A DNA stretch of 64,000 nucleotides from Paenibacillus chibensis (GCF_004001045.1 NZ_BIMK01000023.1:1-64000), one strand, 5' to 3'; shown: positions 7,241 through 15,171, counted from the stretch's first letter. Notes: a model not told the origin generated them from the letters alone. Translations and numbers: made by a program.

Positions 7241-7510
7241 TTATTTTTTTTTCGAGTAGACGATTTTCTTTATCGTTTCAACGGAGAGATAGTATTCCTG
7301 AGACAGCTCCTCTATGCTTCGATGATTCATAAAAGCCTGTCGAATCGCGGCATTGCGGCGATCAAGCCACCGTCTTCCGCCGCTAACGCTTCCCCATGAT
7401 TTGTATGCCTTTTCCGGCTTGGGAATGTAAATCGTCTCGCCTTGAACGTACTTTTGGATCTCCATGATCAGCTTTTCGGGTAATACGTTTGTCGCATTCG
7501 TATATTTCAC
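7241..7510 (-). CDS. CD3324-type small helix-turn-helix protein
   Basis: 89 residues from a GTG start with AAGGAG upstream; the longer in-frame reading to 7762 would swallow the leader and promoter and is not used. The pattern KYTNATNVLPEKLIMEI, YVQGETIYIP, then a C-terminal helix-turn-helix (SIEELSQEYYLSVETIKKIVY) is that of small Mor/CD3324-like proteins of Bacillota. They are presumed DNA-binding regulators with unknown targets. A structured leader (7548-7635) lies between its likely promoter (extended -10 TGCTATACT near 7700) and the start. Confidence 0.65.
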   Translation of the reverse strand: MKYTNATNVLPEKLIMEIQKYVQGETIYIPKPEKAYKSWGSVSGGRRWLDRRNAAIRQAFMNHRSIEELSQEYYLSVETIKKIVYSKKK

Positions 7511-7547
7511 TGTCGCCCGCTCCTTAATTTGATAATTCAAATAAGGC

Positions 7548-7635
7548 GCAGAGCCAACATATGAGAAAAGCGAATTTAGCGTTATAAAGGATTTGGCCCC
7601 ATGCAAAGTAACGCTATCCCAATAATTGGCTCTGC
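7548..7635. ncRNA. 88-nt nested hairpin in leader of the CD3324-type gene
   Basis: GCAGAGCCAA (7548-7557) pairs perfectly with TTGGCTCTGC (7626-7635), and a second perfect repeat, AGCGTT (7578-7583) with AACGCT (7610-7615), nests inside it. It lies in the 5' leader on the minus strand. It may be a cis-acting RNA or a small palindromic repeat; no T-run follows. Confidence 0.35.
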
Positions 7636-7789
7636 ATGAGTCGAAGAAGCGACAGACAATCCGAACAGATTCTCCATCCTTTGACGCACCCCCTTTTACA
7701 TTGAAAGTATAGCATATTTTTGAAGCTGATGTCGCAAGGCCATTATGAACGAATGAAACCATTTATTCCTTATGTAAACCCTGGCCGGG

Positions 7790-8635
7790 CTATCCCCCAC
7801 GTACGACGCGGAACCCCTGATCGGGTCCGAATCCGTTTGGATCGAATTTGCCGCGAAAAGAGATCTCGTTGTTGCTGACGTCGCCGATCCAGCCGCCGCC
7901 CTTCACGACCCGAAACGTACCGCTTGTAAAATTCGAATCTTCGAACCAGTCCCAGCACCATTCCCGCACATTACCGGACATATCATAAATGCCCAACTCA
8001 TTGGGCTTTCGCGTGCCGATGTGTTTGGTTTGATTATGATTGCTCTCAATGACAGGCCAATTCCAGTTGCCGTTTAAGTATTTGTCTCCAGCGTTTCTCC
8101 AATACCATGCGACCTCGTCGGCTTGATTGCTGCCGCTATAGGTGTAACCCTTGCTCACCTGGCCTCCGCTGGCGGCGTATTCCCATTCGGCTTCGGTAGG
8201 CAAACGGTACCCGTCTGCTCCCTCATGGATCGTTACGGTCCATTTGATCGGATCATTCCCGTTCTTATTATTCGAATCCTGCTGTTCCTTGTCTATATTG
8301 TAATAGGGCACGAAGCCCTCTTGCATGCTTCTTCGATTGCAATACTCCACCGCATCGTACCAGCTGACCATTTCAACGGGGTAATTTTCCCCAATGAATT
8401 CCGATGGATTGCTTCCCATGACTTTCACCCATTCCGCTTGGGTTACCTCATATTTACCAATATAAAAATTCGGCAGCTTTACGCTTTTTACATTGTCACT
8501 GGATTTATCGCTTGTAAAACTCCCGCCTTTCACGAAAACCAAATCATCATTCTTCTTATCCATCTTCGGATGCGAACAAGCACTGATGATCACTGTCATG
8601 GAGGCGATCATTAGAAACAGGCATAGCTTTCTCAT
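7790..8635 (-). CDS. SUMF1/FGE-like lipoprotein without catalytic cysteines
   Basis: 281 residues from the ATG with AAAGGAG upstream. A signal peptide ends in the lipobox IISAC (Cys20), so it is anchored on the outer face of the membrane. Residues about 32-281 are a formylglycine-generating-enzyme-like domain: KYEVTQAEW, PVEMVSWYDAVEYCN, YRLPTEAEWEYA (144-155), GNVREWCWDW (221-230) and C-terminal GFRVVRG (274-280). True FGEs carry two cysteines shortly before this last motif; here that stretch has none, so sulfatase activation is unlikely. It lies 181 bp downstream of the xylanase gene on the same strand. Confidence 0.78.
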   Translation of the reverse strand: MRKLCLFLMIASMTVIISACSHPKMDKKNDDLVFVKGGSFTSDKSSDNVKSVKLPNFYIGKYEVTQAEWVKVMGSNPSEFIGENYPVEMVSWYDAVEYCNRRSMQEGFVPYYNIDKEQQDSNNKNGNDPIKWTVTIHEGADGYRLPTEAEWEYAASGGQVSKGYTYSGSNQADEVAWYWRNAGDKYLNGNWNWPVIESNHNQTKHIGTRKPNELGIYDMSGNVREWCWDWFEDSNFTSGTFRVVKGGGWIGDVSNNEISFRGKFDPNGFGPDQGFRVVRGG

Positions 8636-8816
8636 CGATATTTCTCCTTTAAGCTGAATAGGAAAAATGATAGTTCTTATGGCCTCACGGCATGTCTCCG
8701 GCAAGCGCTGAAGGCCGATCGTCCCCAAGAAACGAAACGGCCTGCAACGCATGACGGATAGTTATGGATTCAGGGGAACAGTCCGTTGTATATCCGTTAT
8801 TTCGTAGAGATGCGGG

Positions 8817-9455
8817 TTACCATACTGTAACGTTAGAGCTGCCGCTGCTTTGATATCCTTCCGTCGCTAACACCTGATAAGCCCAACTGCTGCCGAGATT
8901 CATTCCCTTGCTTGCCCATGCGTTCACATGGTTGCTGAATGTAATCGCGGAGTTAACCCCTGTTGCTCTTTTGGATTGGCGAACGCTCCAATACTGCGTA
9001 AAGGTTTGCGTGCCGTCAATGGAAGGGGCATTCACACGCTGTGATGTATAGATGTCGTACGTGCCTCCATCGCTGGTTACGGTTCCTTTGAAGGTTCCCG
9101 TAGGCCGGTACGTTCCCCAGTTATCCACGACGTAATATTCGATGAGCGAGTTTCTTGTCCACCCGTACAGAGTCAGATACCCGTTTCCAGACGGAGACCA
9201 GACACCGGCATTATAGTTAATGGTCCGATTCGGCGATCCTGTATTCCAGCCCTTGCCGACAACGAAATTTCCGCTATTTTGCCATGTCACGCTGTAATTG
9301 CCGCCGGAGCCGTTCACGGCATTGACCGTCCCGCCGCCATCGGTCCAGTTTTGCCAATAGTCTGTCGTCGCTGCATTGGAGGTGGATGCTAACAGCCCGA
9401 AGCTCATGGAAGCTGCAAAAACGAACGCCAACATTTTCTTGCTCATCTTAAACAT
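8817..9455 (-). CDS. xynA: Secreted endo-1,4-beta-xylanase, GH11
   Basis: 212 residues. A signal peptide (about 1-28, cut after TSNA) precedes one GH11 jelly-roll domain and no binding module. The catalytic glutamates are visible: Glu106 in LIEYYVVDNWG (nucleophile) and Glu199 in ATEGYQSSGSS (acid/base). The thumb loop region around SIDGTQTF is present. Length matches the small single-domain family 11 xylanases of Bacillus and Paenibacillus. It cuts the xylan backbone outside the cell to feed the oligosaccharide importers in this window. GGAGGT precedes the ATG, and a perfect cre box overlaps its promoter. Confidence 0.97.
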   Translation of the reverse strand: MFKMSKKMLAFVFAASMSFGLLASTSNAATTDYWQNWTDGGGTVNAVNGSGGNYSVTWQNSGNFVVGKGWNTGSPNRTINYNAGVWSPSGNGYLTLYGWTRNSLIEYYVVDNWGTYRPTGTFKGTVTSDGGTYDIYTSQRVNAPSIDGTQTFTQYWSVRQSKRATGVNSAITFSNHVNAWASKGMNLGSSWAYQVLATEGYQSSGSSNVTVW

Positions 9456-9577
9456 AAATTACCTCCTACGATTTGTTATGGATTTGGAATTACACCTCTA
9501 CTTATGAAATGATCCTCTTGGCTGTGTTTCAGTCATCCCTTGCTGTCTCGTGAATCCCTTGTCCTCCTCTCGGATAG

Positions 9578-9601
9578 ATTATAATTTGGAAGCGATTACA
9601 T
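9578..9601 (-). promoter_or_regulatory. xynA promoter with perfect cre box
   Basis: A -10 TATAAT lies at 9583-9578 on the minus strand. Directly upstream, 9586-9601 (TTGGAAGCGATTACAT) matches the CcpA consensus WTGNAANCGNWWNCAW at every position. Overlap with the -10/-35 spacer predicts glucose repression of xynA. Confidence 0.8.
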
Positions 9602-9666
9602 TTCTTATGCCAAATTAAAGATGAAGTATTGATAATTTTACATATTACTGGAAAAACAATTTTATA

Positions 9667-9728
9667 TTGACCGTTTACTGTTTACGACATATACTGTTTA
9701 TAAAAATAACTGTTTATTCAGTAAACAG
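9667..9728 (+). promoter_or_regulatory. Efflux-gene promoter with tandem TetR operators
   Basis: TTGACC (9667-9672), 17-bp spacer, TATACT (9690-9695). ACTGTTTA occurs three times at exact 16-bp steps (9677, 9693, 9709), and the last copy forms the palindrome CTGTTTA-N5-TAAACAG at 9710-9728. The same palindrome precedes the TetR gene. Confidence 0.75.
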
Positions 9729-9743
9729 CAAGGAGATGTTTTC

Positions 9744-10644
9744 ATGACAACCCTTAACCCTCAATCGGCCAAACGTGCAGGCCGCAAAGAATGGATTGCG
9801 CTAAGCATTTTATGTCTGCCGTTAATGTTCGCATCCATGGACGTCGCTGTCCTGTTTTTTGCCCTTGCTCGATATCCGTGCGCTGATGGAACGGCGAATC
9901 GGCGGTTCGATTCTCGTGAATTTCATCGCTACGTTCGCGCTTATGGCAAGCTCGCTGGTCAATACCCAGTTTCTTCAATCGGTGCTTGGATATTCACCGT
10001 TCGTTGCGTCCTTGTGGAGCGTCCTGCCTTCGGTCGCCGTAGGAGCTGCTGCGCCGATCGCGGCTAAACTTTCACAAACATACGGAAGACCGCGCGTCAT
10101 GATAGCAGGCTTCGGGATCGCTGCCTTGGGATTCGCCGTACTGACCCAGATCCGTCTGGAGAGCTTCTCACCGCTAGTCATCGTGCTTGTCGGAGCCGGA
10201 TTGATCGCGGCAGGCATCGTTTCCGTGATGACGCTCGTTACGGATTACGTGGTGGGGGTCGCTCCCGTGGACCGAGCCGGAGCTGTCGGAGGCTTGATCG
10301 AAACTTCCAGCGAACTCGGCGGCGCGTTCGGGATTGCCCTTCTGGGCTGCGTGCTGGCAGCGGTATACCGGAACTCGGTCTCCCCTCTTCTGCCCAAGGG
10401 ACTGACGCCGGAAGCAGCGCATGCCGCCGAGCAGACGATTGCAGGTGCTTCAAGCGCCGCAAGCCAATTGCCTGCGGAAACGGCATCACATGTGATGGAT
10501 GCATCCCGCGAGGCTTTTGTGACCTCCATGCATACCACCTGCCTTGTTGCCGGAGTGATCCTGGTTCTGGCCGCGATCATCACGGCGGTGCTTCTTCGCG
10601 ATAAGAAGACGGACGTCAATACTGCCGCATCGTCCCGAGCATAA
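9744..10644 (+). pseudogene. DHA2-family MFS drug exporter, internally deleted
   Basis: The first 40-odd codons (REWIALS-like start, LPLMFASMDVAVLFFAL) encode transmembrane segment 1 of an LfrA/SmvA-type 14-helix exporter. The reading then jumps, in a different frame near 9860, to the region after the central loop (LLDIRALMERRIGGSILVNF) and runs through the last helices to the C-terminus at 10644. About 200 residues including helices 2 to roughly 8 are missing, so no transporter can be made. A TTG at 9859 could restart translation but lacks a ribosome binding site. Promoter, operators, start and terminator remain intact. Confidence 0.82.
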
Positions 10645-10648
10645 CACG

Positions 10649-10690
10649 AAAAAGGCTACTTCCTGGCATTTGCCTGGAAGTAGCCTTTTT
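10649..10690. terminator. Strong bidirectional terminator
   Basis: AAAAAGGCTACTTCC pairs with GGAAGTAGCCTTTTT; it separates the convergent efflux remnant and tetR-type gene. Confidence 0.88.
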
Positions 10691-10706
10691 ATATTACACG
10701 TCAGCT

Positions 10707-11513
10707 TTATTCATGATGATGTAAAGCATCAGAGGTCCTCTTCTGATTCAAAAATTGCTCGATCCCATCCAGAATGCGCTCCAAACCGAAGTTCATATCA
10801 TCACCGACCGTGTTCTCGTCTTCGTTCTCGCCGATATATGCGCCGGACATTACGATCGGATATAAATGCGGAAATTGGTCCGGCTTGATGAGATGACGAA
10901 GCGCCGCCGAGTAATTGAGCCCGCCGAACTCTTGTTCACTGGAACCTGCCTGAACGGCGCGATCGATGTCCCGCTGCAGCATCCCGTATGTTCGGGCATA
11001 GCTGCTTAAGAGCAGTACGATGGACATTTTCTCAAAATCGTTCAGCGGCATGTCGCGCAGCGGCTGCAGCGCCCATTCCACGATCAGCAGATTGTTGGGT
11101 GTGATCGGAATGCCGAAAATCGGGATGTCTCCATACCACGGATGCTTGCGGAAAATATCAATCGTGCCCAGGACATAATCACGCATGCTTTCCCGCCATT
11201 CCTGCGGAGGCTTTTCCGCGGGCAACGAGATGTCGCATACCGCCTCCTGCATCAAGATCAGCAGATCATCCTTGCTGGGAATGTAACGGTAGAGCGACAT
11301 GGCCGTAAATCCAAGCGCCGAAGCGATTCGGTTCATGGAGACGGCGGCCAAGCCGTCTTTATCCGCGATTTCCACCGCTTTGTTCACGATTTGGTCGATG
11401 CTCATTTCGCGCTTGGGACCGCGCTGCGGCGGTTTCGCCAATCCCCAAGCAAGCGAAGCGCCGGCAGGAAAAATGTTCGTGATTTCTTCCGCCGTTATAT
11501 CGTCATGGCTCAT
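10707..11513 (-). CDS. TetR/AcrR-family transcriptional repressor
   Basis: 268 residues. The N-terminal helix-turn-helix spans about 37-85 (IVNKAVEIADKDGLAAVSMNRIASALGF, then SLYRYIPSKDDLL). It is preceded by an unusual 36-residue extension, and the C-terminal half is the TetR_C ligand-binding domain type (WRESMRDYVLGTIDIFRKHPW). Shared palindromes (TGTTTA-N5-TAAACA) upstream of both this gene and the efflux gene at 9744 show it is autoregulatory and represses that exporter, normally until a drug binds. As the exporter is destroyed, it is now a regulator without a working local target. The GGGGGG ribosome binding site is weak. Confidence 0.86.
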   Translation of the reverse strand: MSHDDITAEEITNIFPAGASLAWGLAKPPQRGPKREMSIDQIVNKAVEIADKDGLAAVSMNRIASALGFTAMSLYRYIPSKDDLLILMQEAVCDISLPAEKPPQEWRESMRDYVLGTIDIFRKHPWYGDIPIFGIPITPNNLLIVEWALQPLRDMPLNDFEKMSIVLLLSSYARTYGMLQRDIDRAVQAGSSEQEFGGLNYSAALRHLIKPDQFPHLYPIVMSGAYIGENEDENTVGDDMNFGLERILDGIEQFLNQKRTSDALHHHE

Positions 11514-11556
11514 TCGTATTCCCCCCAGTCATTCAAACGCAGCCTGCACGAATAAA

Positions 11557-11575
11557 GTGTTTATATTATAAACAG
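11557..11575 (-). promoter_or_regulatory. TetR autoregulatory operator
   Basis: GTGTTTA-TATTA-TAAACAG has the same arms and 5-bp spacing as the operator at 9710-9728. It covers the probable -10 of the TetR gene. Confidence 0.7.
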
Positions 11576-11628
11576 TATAGCATAATGCCAAATCCTTTGC
11601 TCTCTATTCATGCATAAAAAGCCGCGGC

Positions 11629-12804
11629 TTACTCGCTCACACGTGATGCTTGATCCCCATCTGCTTTTCCGTCCGCAAATAACAACTTCAGCATCAGCGG
11701 CGTAACGAGGGTAGTGATAATGACAACAATGACGACAGAGGTAAAATATTTCTGAAGGAGCAGGCCGGACTCCAGTCCCGTTGCGGCAATAATGAGCGCG
11801 ACCTCCCCGCGGGAAATCATTCCTGATCCGATGGCCAGTGAAGAGCGGGTATTAAAGCCGGTCATTCTCGCGCCGAGTCCGCCGCCGAGAAGCTTGGTGA
11901 GAATTGCTACAATAGAAATCACAATCATGAACACCAATTGGGAAGTTACCCCCTCAAACGTGATGTTCAGTCCGATACTGACGAAAAACACGGGTACGAA
12001 GATCGAATAAGCAATGGGCTCCAGACGATCCTCCACATCATGCTTAAATGGCGTCTGCGAAACGGCAATGCCTGCCGCGAATGCGCCGATAATGGCGGCC
12101 ACGCCCATCAGATCGGCAAAATAAGATAAGGCGAAACAGACGATCAGCGCTCCGCTGATTACCGATTCGGTAACCCGAAGGGGTGCGAAAAACTTCAAAA
12201 ACCAAGGAACAGCCAACCAGCCGACCACGATGGCCACAATGAAAAACAGCACCTTCTTGCCGATGAGTAAGCCAAGGGAGATATCATGGCCTGTTCCGAG
12301 CAAGCTCATCATGACCGCCAGCATGACCACGACGATGACGTCGTCCACGACGGCTGCACCGAGAATCGTCGTGCCTTCCCGCGTATTCAGCCGGTTCATC
12401 TCTTTCAAGGTCTGCACGGAAATGCTGACAGAAGTGGCGCAAAGAAGCAATCCAAGGAAGAGCGACTGGTTGTTGCTAAGGCCAAAGAGCACAGCCGCTC
12501 CATAACCACCGACAAACGGAAGGATAATCCCCCCGACAGCTACCGCGAACGCTGACTTCCAATTTTTCCGCAGTTGATCCAGATCGGTTTCGAGACCCGC
12601 CATAAACATAAGCAGCAGAACGCCGATTTCAGAAAAAATGGATATAAATTCATTCGGATGAATCCATCCAAGTACGGCGGGGCCGATGAGAATGCCAGCC
12701 AGCAGCTTTCCCAGAACCGAAGGCTGACCAAGCCGGACGAATAAGTCGCCGAGCAGCTTGGTGGCAAGCAAAATGATAGCAAGATACAACATGATTGTAA
12801 GCAT
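11629..12804 (-). CDS. CPA2-family cation:proton antiporter
   Basis: 391 residues, almost entirely hydrophobic, with about 12 membrane helices: the Na_H_Exchanger domain of KefB/NapA type (RLGQPSVLGKLLAGILIGP near the start; GLETDLDQL in the helix 3 region; GAFAAGIAVS later). There is no C-terminal TrkA-N domain, which full Kef channels carry, so it is a bare antiporter exchanging Na+ or K+ for H+ across the cytoplasmic membrane. AGGAGGCG lies close upstream of the ATG. It follows an untranslated leader of nearly 200 nt with a terminator-like hairpin, suggesting expression control by attenuation. Confidence 0.87.
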   Translation of the reverse strand: MLTIMLYLAIILLATKLLGDLFVRLGQPSVLGKLLAGILIGPAVLGWIHPNEFISIFSEIGVLLLMFMAGLETDLDQLRKNWKSAFAVAVGGIILPFVGGYGAAVLFGLSNNQSLFLGLLLCATSVSISVQTLKEMNRLNTREGTTILGAAVVDDVIVVVMLAVMMSLLGTGHDISLGLLIGKKVLFFIVAIVVGWLAVPWFLKFFAPLRVTESVISGALIVCFALSYFADLMGVAAIIGAFAAGIAVSQTPFKHDVEDRLEPIAYSIFVPVFFVSIGLNITFEGVTSQLVFMIVISIVAILTKLLGGGLGARMTGFNTRSSLAIGSGMISRGEVALIIAATGLESGLLLQKYFTSVVIVVIITTLVTPLMLKLLFADGKADGDQASRVSE

Positions 12805-12886
12805 TTAAGCGCCTCCTTCTGGTTTTGAATACATAAATCTTTTGCTGGAAAACCTTATTTCATTCGCCAGCTCTGGAACATGAGAC

Positions 12887-13000
12887 ATTCATACCCGGAA
12901 AAAAACGCAAAAAGAGCCCGGTCAACGACAGGGCTCTCCTTAAAAAACGGCAGAGAGGAGCCTGTCGTGACAGGCTCCTCCGGTGTTCCGATGTATGAAT
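12887..13000 (-). promoter_or_regulatory. Multi-hairpin leader upstream of the antiporter (candidate riboswitch or attenuator)
   Basis: Read 5' to 3' on the minus strand: ATTCATAC at the predicted transcript start; a perfect hairpin GGAGCCTGT-CAC-ACAGGCTCC-like (12958-12980); a second hairpin, AGAGCCC/GGGCTCT, followed by TTTTTGCGTTTTTTT (terminator-like, about 12900-12938); then GTATGAAT, complementary to the very 5' end. The 5' arm of the terminator (CCTGTC) is also complementary to GACAGG in the first hairpin, so alternative folds are possible. It matches no riboswitch class I can name. Confidence 0.5.
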
Positions 13001-13007
13001 TTCTTCT

Positions 13008-13036
13008 ATTATACATTATTTTATGCATTTATTCAA
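13008..13036 (-). promoter_or_regulatory. Sigma-A promoter of the antiporter leader
   Basis: On the minus strand TTGAAT (13036-13031), 17-bp spacer, TATAAT (13013-13008). Transcription should start near 13000, exactly at the 5' strand of the leader's outer stem. Confidence 0.72.
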
Positions 13037-13106
13037 TATTAATTGCGGGGAAACCATCATATACCGGGATTAGTCTTTAGAATATAAGCCCGTTTTGTAC
13101 TTGGCT

Positions 13107-13820
13107 TCATCCGTTCCCAGGGTATAGCTCATGAATTTTGGATACCAGGTCTTCCGCATTGTTGTGGAAAACTTGATTCGAGTCTGTCCAGGCTGATCTT
13201 AAGAAATACGAAGCATGGAACCGCCAACCCCGATGAATGGGATTGAAATTCATTTGGATTTCCCTTCCTGGCTTTCCTTGGTACACCCGTGAACCCGGCA
13301 CGTGCCAGCTGCCAATTCGGGTAATCCCGTCTGGTCTTTGACCGGTAATATAGGTGAATTGATCATTGTATGGAATGTCCTTCAACCGGAATTTTGGGCT
13401 GCCTACAGCAAATACCTGAACCTGCTGAAAGCCGAACTTCTCCTCCAAATGAAGCCCTGCCCGATAAGCAATCACGCCGCCGGCGCTGTGCCCGATCAGA
13501 AGCAGGTGATCCGCGGATGCCCCGTGCTCACGGATCACTTGTGCCGCGTTCAAGACCCGTCTGGATCGTTCATGGTTTAAATCGTAGCCGACTTGAGCAA
13601 GCTGGCGGCCCAGCAGGCTGACAAACGATGAACCCGTTGTTCCATTGGCCGTCCCGTAAGGGAATAGGATAACGATTTTGGCTCCCGGATATTTCCGGGC
13701 AACCTCGCTTGCAGCTTCCTCGAAGTTGTTCCGATACGTCATCAGGCCGGCCAAAAAGACAACCACCGTGCGGCAGTCAAGTGTACATGTGCTATTGGAG
13801 GATACGAATGTCTCCGTCAT
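13107..13820 (-). CDS. Alpha/beta hydrolase with lipase-type GHSAG motif
   Basis: 237 residues from the ATG at 13820; a longer reading from a TTG at 13856 lacks a ribosome binding site. The core is an alpha/beta hydrolase fold: VVVFLAGLMT (oxyanion strand), IGHSAGG with the nucleophilic serine, FAVGSPKFRL for the acidic-residue strand, and a late RFHASYF with the likely catalytic histidine. No signal peptide is seen, so it is probably cytosolic. It resembles lipase class 3/PGAP1-like esterases, but the substrate cannot be told. It sits alone between the antiporter leader and a region of small or broken genes. Confidence 0.72.
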   Translation of the reverse strand: MTETFVSSNSTCTLDCRTVVVFLAGLMTYRNNFEEAASEVARKYPGAKIVILFPYGTANGTTGSSFVSLLGRQLAQVGYDLNHERSRRVLNAAQVIREHGASADHLLLIGHSAGGVIAYRAGLHLEEKFGFQQVQVFAVGSPKFRLKDIPYNDQFTYITGQRPDGITRIGSWHVPGSRVYQGKPGREIQMNFNPIHRGWRFHASYFLRSAWTDSNQVFHNNAEDLVSKIHELYPGNG

Positions 13821-14070
13821 TTTTACCCGTCGCTCCCTATTTGGCTTCATGTTCAAGACAGAATATATGCCATATCGAATAAATTATTAATGCTTCTTCC
13901 TGAATCGATAATCTTGATGATCTTCCATGATCTGTTCCATATCTTCGAAACATTAACCTGCCTTGCACGGATATAAACGTATATTTTGAATCATTTCCTC
14001 ATCACTAACGTCAGCGGAGTGCTTCAGGTTAATTTATTCTGTTCTGCAACCCTTATTTGACGTAATACGT

Positions 14071-14114
14071 AAAAGAAGACTATCGGCGCATGACACCGAC
14101 AGTCCTTCTTTTTC
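14071..14114 (-). terminator. Rho-independent terminator
   Basis: A minus-strand stem (AAGAAGGACTGTCGG with CCGATAGTCTTCTT) followed by TTTT, just past the stop of the 36-residue gene. The rest of the 13857-14132 gap holds no gene I can support. Confidence 0.75.
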
Positions 14115-14132
14115 TGCAGTATGCTTCTCAAT

Positions 14133-14243
14133 CTACTCGCTCTCGCTTGATAACTCTTTAAGCGATTTGATTTTACCATGGGGATGCTGTTCCTGCTTAC
14201 GCGACTTCCAGGCAGCTTCCTTTCTTCTCTTCTGGTGAGCCAT
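14133..14243 (-). CDS. 36-residue DUF6254-like small protein
   Basis: A very short gene with a consensus GAGGAGG site before its ATG and a strong terminator after it. The protein is basic then acidic (starts MAHQKRRKEAAWKSRKQ, then HPHGKIKSL) and matches the pattern of the tiny conserved DUF6254 proteins of Bacillaceae and Paenibacillaceae. Function unknown. The codon arrangement and clean expression signals make it much more likely a gene than the overlapping 85-codon frame on the same strand. Confidence 0.72.
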   Translation of the reverse strand: MAHQKRRKEAAWKSRKQEQHPHGKIKSLKELSSESE

Positions 14244-14330
14244 AACAGATCGTCCTCCTCGGAAAAAGAGATGTATACCACTTCCTTATGTTGTCAATTC
14301 ATCGCTCGAATCATTCATGAATATGGAATG

Positions 14331-14733
14331 CTAATATACCTCGTAATTTTGTCCGGTTTGCGCGCCTTCAACGCTTTTGATGAACGCAAGAGCTGCGCGT
14401 GCGGCCGGTATGGCTTCGAATCCAGGGAAAAAAGAAGCATACTGGTCCCATGATTCCTGCAAGACGGAAGGACTAACGCTATTAATGCGAATCCCTCTTG
14501 GCATTTCGATGGCCGCGGATTTGACGAACGCTTTGACGCCTCCATTCGCCATGGCTGCAGAAGCCCCTTTGCGCAATCGGGTCATCCATTAAAATACCGG
14601 TTGTCAGCGTGAAGCTCCCTCCATCATTCACGTAATCCAGTCCGAGCAGAACCAGATTGATCTGGCCTTTCAATTTACTTTCGATGGCCAGCTCATTCAA
14701 TTCCGGCGTCAGGTCTGTAATTTTTAATATCAT
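14331..14733 (-). pseudogene. Short-chain dehydrogenase remnant (5' deletion and frameshift)
   Basis: Two frames together give the middle and end of an SDR: QINLVLLGLDYVNDGGSFTL, TTGILMDDPI, then after a frameshift near 14580 GASAAMANGGVKAFVKSAA, IEMPRGIRINSVSPSVL and the C-terminal SVEGAQTGQ. The N-terminal Rossmann motif and about 90 residues are missing. The usual YxxxK is degraded in this subfamily region (ASAAMANGG). It cannot bind cofactor and is dead. The closest kin are small FabG-like SDRs of unknown substrate. Confidence 0.72.
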
Positions 14734-14832
14734 ATTTTGCTTTCATGAAGCACTATACGGTAATGCATAGTGAAAGGGTATCCGTTGCATCCTATAAGAA
14801 AAACGGTCATACCGAGGAGGAAACCAAGAGAA

Positions 14833-15009
14833 ATGTATGAAGAAAAGAATTTTGCGGAACATGACAATAAACAGGATCAGACTGCAGTAACCAGCCATCC
14901 AACAGCATCAAAAGAAAAAGATACCGAATTCGGCGAAGAGCTAGGCAGCAGCGAAGAATTTCGGTCCGCATTCAAAAATCCAATTACCGGCGAGGAACGC
15001 CTGTATTAA
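14833..15009 (+). CDS. Small acidic hypothetical protein
   Basis: 58 residues from the ATG at 14833 with AGGAGG 12 nt upstream; the longer GTG reading has no site. The protein is hydrophilic and rich in Glu, Lys, Asp and Ser, with the C-terminal stretch EFRSAFKNPITGEERLY. No membrane segment or known motif. It may be one of the small low-complexity proteins common in sporulating Paenibacillus. A perfect 12-bp hairpin lies 100 bp downstream. Confidence 0.45.
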   Translation: MYEEKNFAEHDNKQDQTAVTSHPTASKEKDTEFGEELGSSEEFRSAFKNPITGEERLY

Positions 15010-15111
15010 TCGAAAGGTCCAAGATGAACACATTGGATCTAAAAGAAATTAAGTATCCGGATATAGGTACCGACGGGAAAGCTACATCCAAAGCTCTGCA
15101 TGAAGATCCTG

Positions 15112-15142
15112 GCCCAATGGAAAGTGTATGTTTCCATTGGGC
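15112..15142. terminator. 12-bp perfect hairpin between convergent genes
   Basis: GCCCAATGGAAA and TTTCCATTGGGC around a 7-nt loop. T-runs are weak on both sides, but its position between the plus-strand 58-residue gene and the minus-strand SH3 gene suggests a terminator. Confidence 0.55.
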
Positions 15143-15171
15143 GTTCCTAATGTATATTTATATACTTTTTG

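Noticed and set aside
7511..7762. N-terminal extension of the CD3324-type protein
   Set aside because: Removed because it covers the promoter and the hairpin leader, and AAGGAG directly precedes the GTG at 7510.
10238..10619. Several minus-strand ORFs opposite the efflux remnant
   Set aside because: Arg/Pro/Ala-rich compositions typical of antisense shadows of a GC-rich membrane-protein gene.
12900..13000. Known ydaO (c-di-AMP) or T-box riboswitch
   Set aside because: The conserved core sequences of these classes are not present, so it is reported only as an unassigned structured leader.
13920..13960. 17-codon minus-strand reading ending DYRFRKKH
   Set aside because: No ribosome binding site and too short to judge.
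14024..14281. 85-codon minus-strand ORF
   Set aside because: It overlaps the terminator and the well-supported 36-residue gene in another frame; no ribosome binding site of its own.
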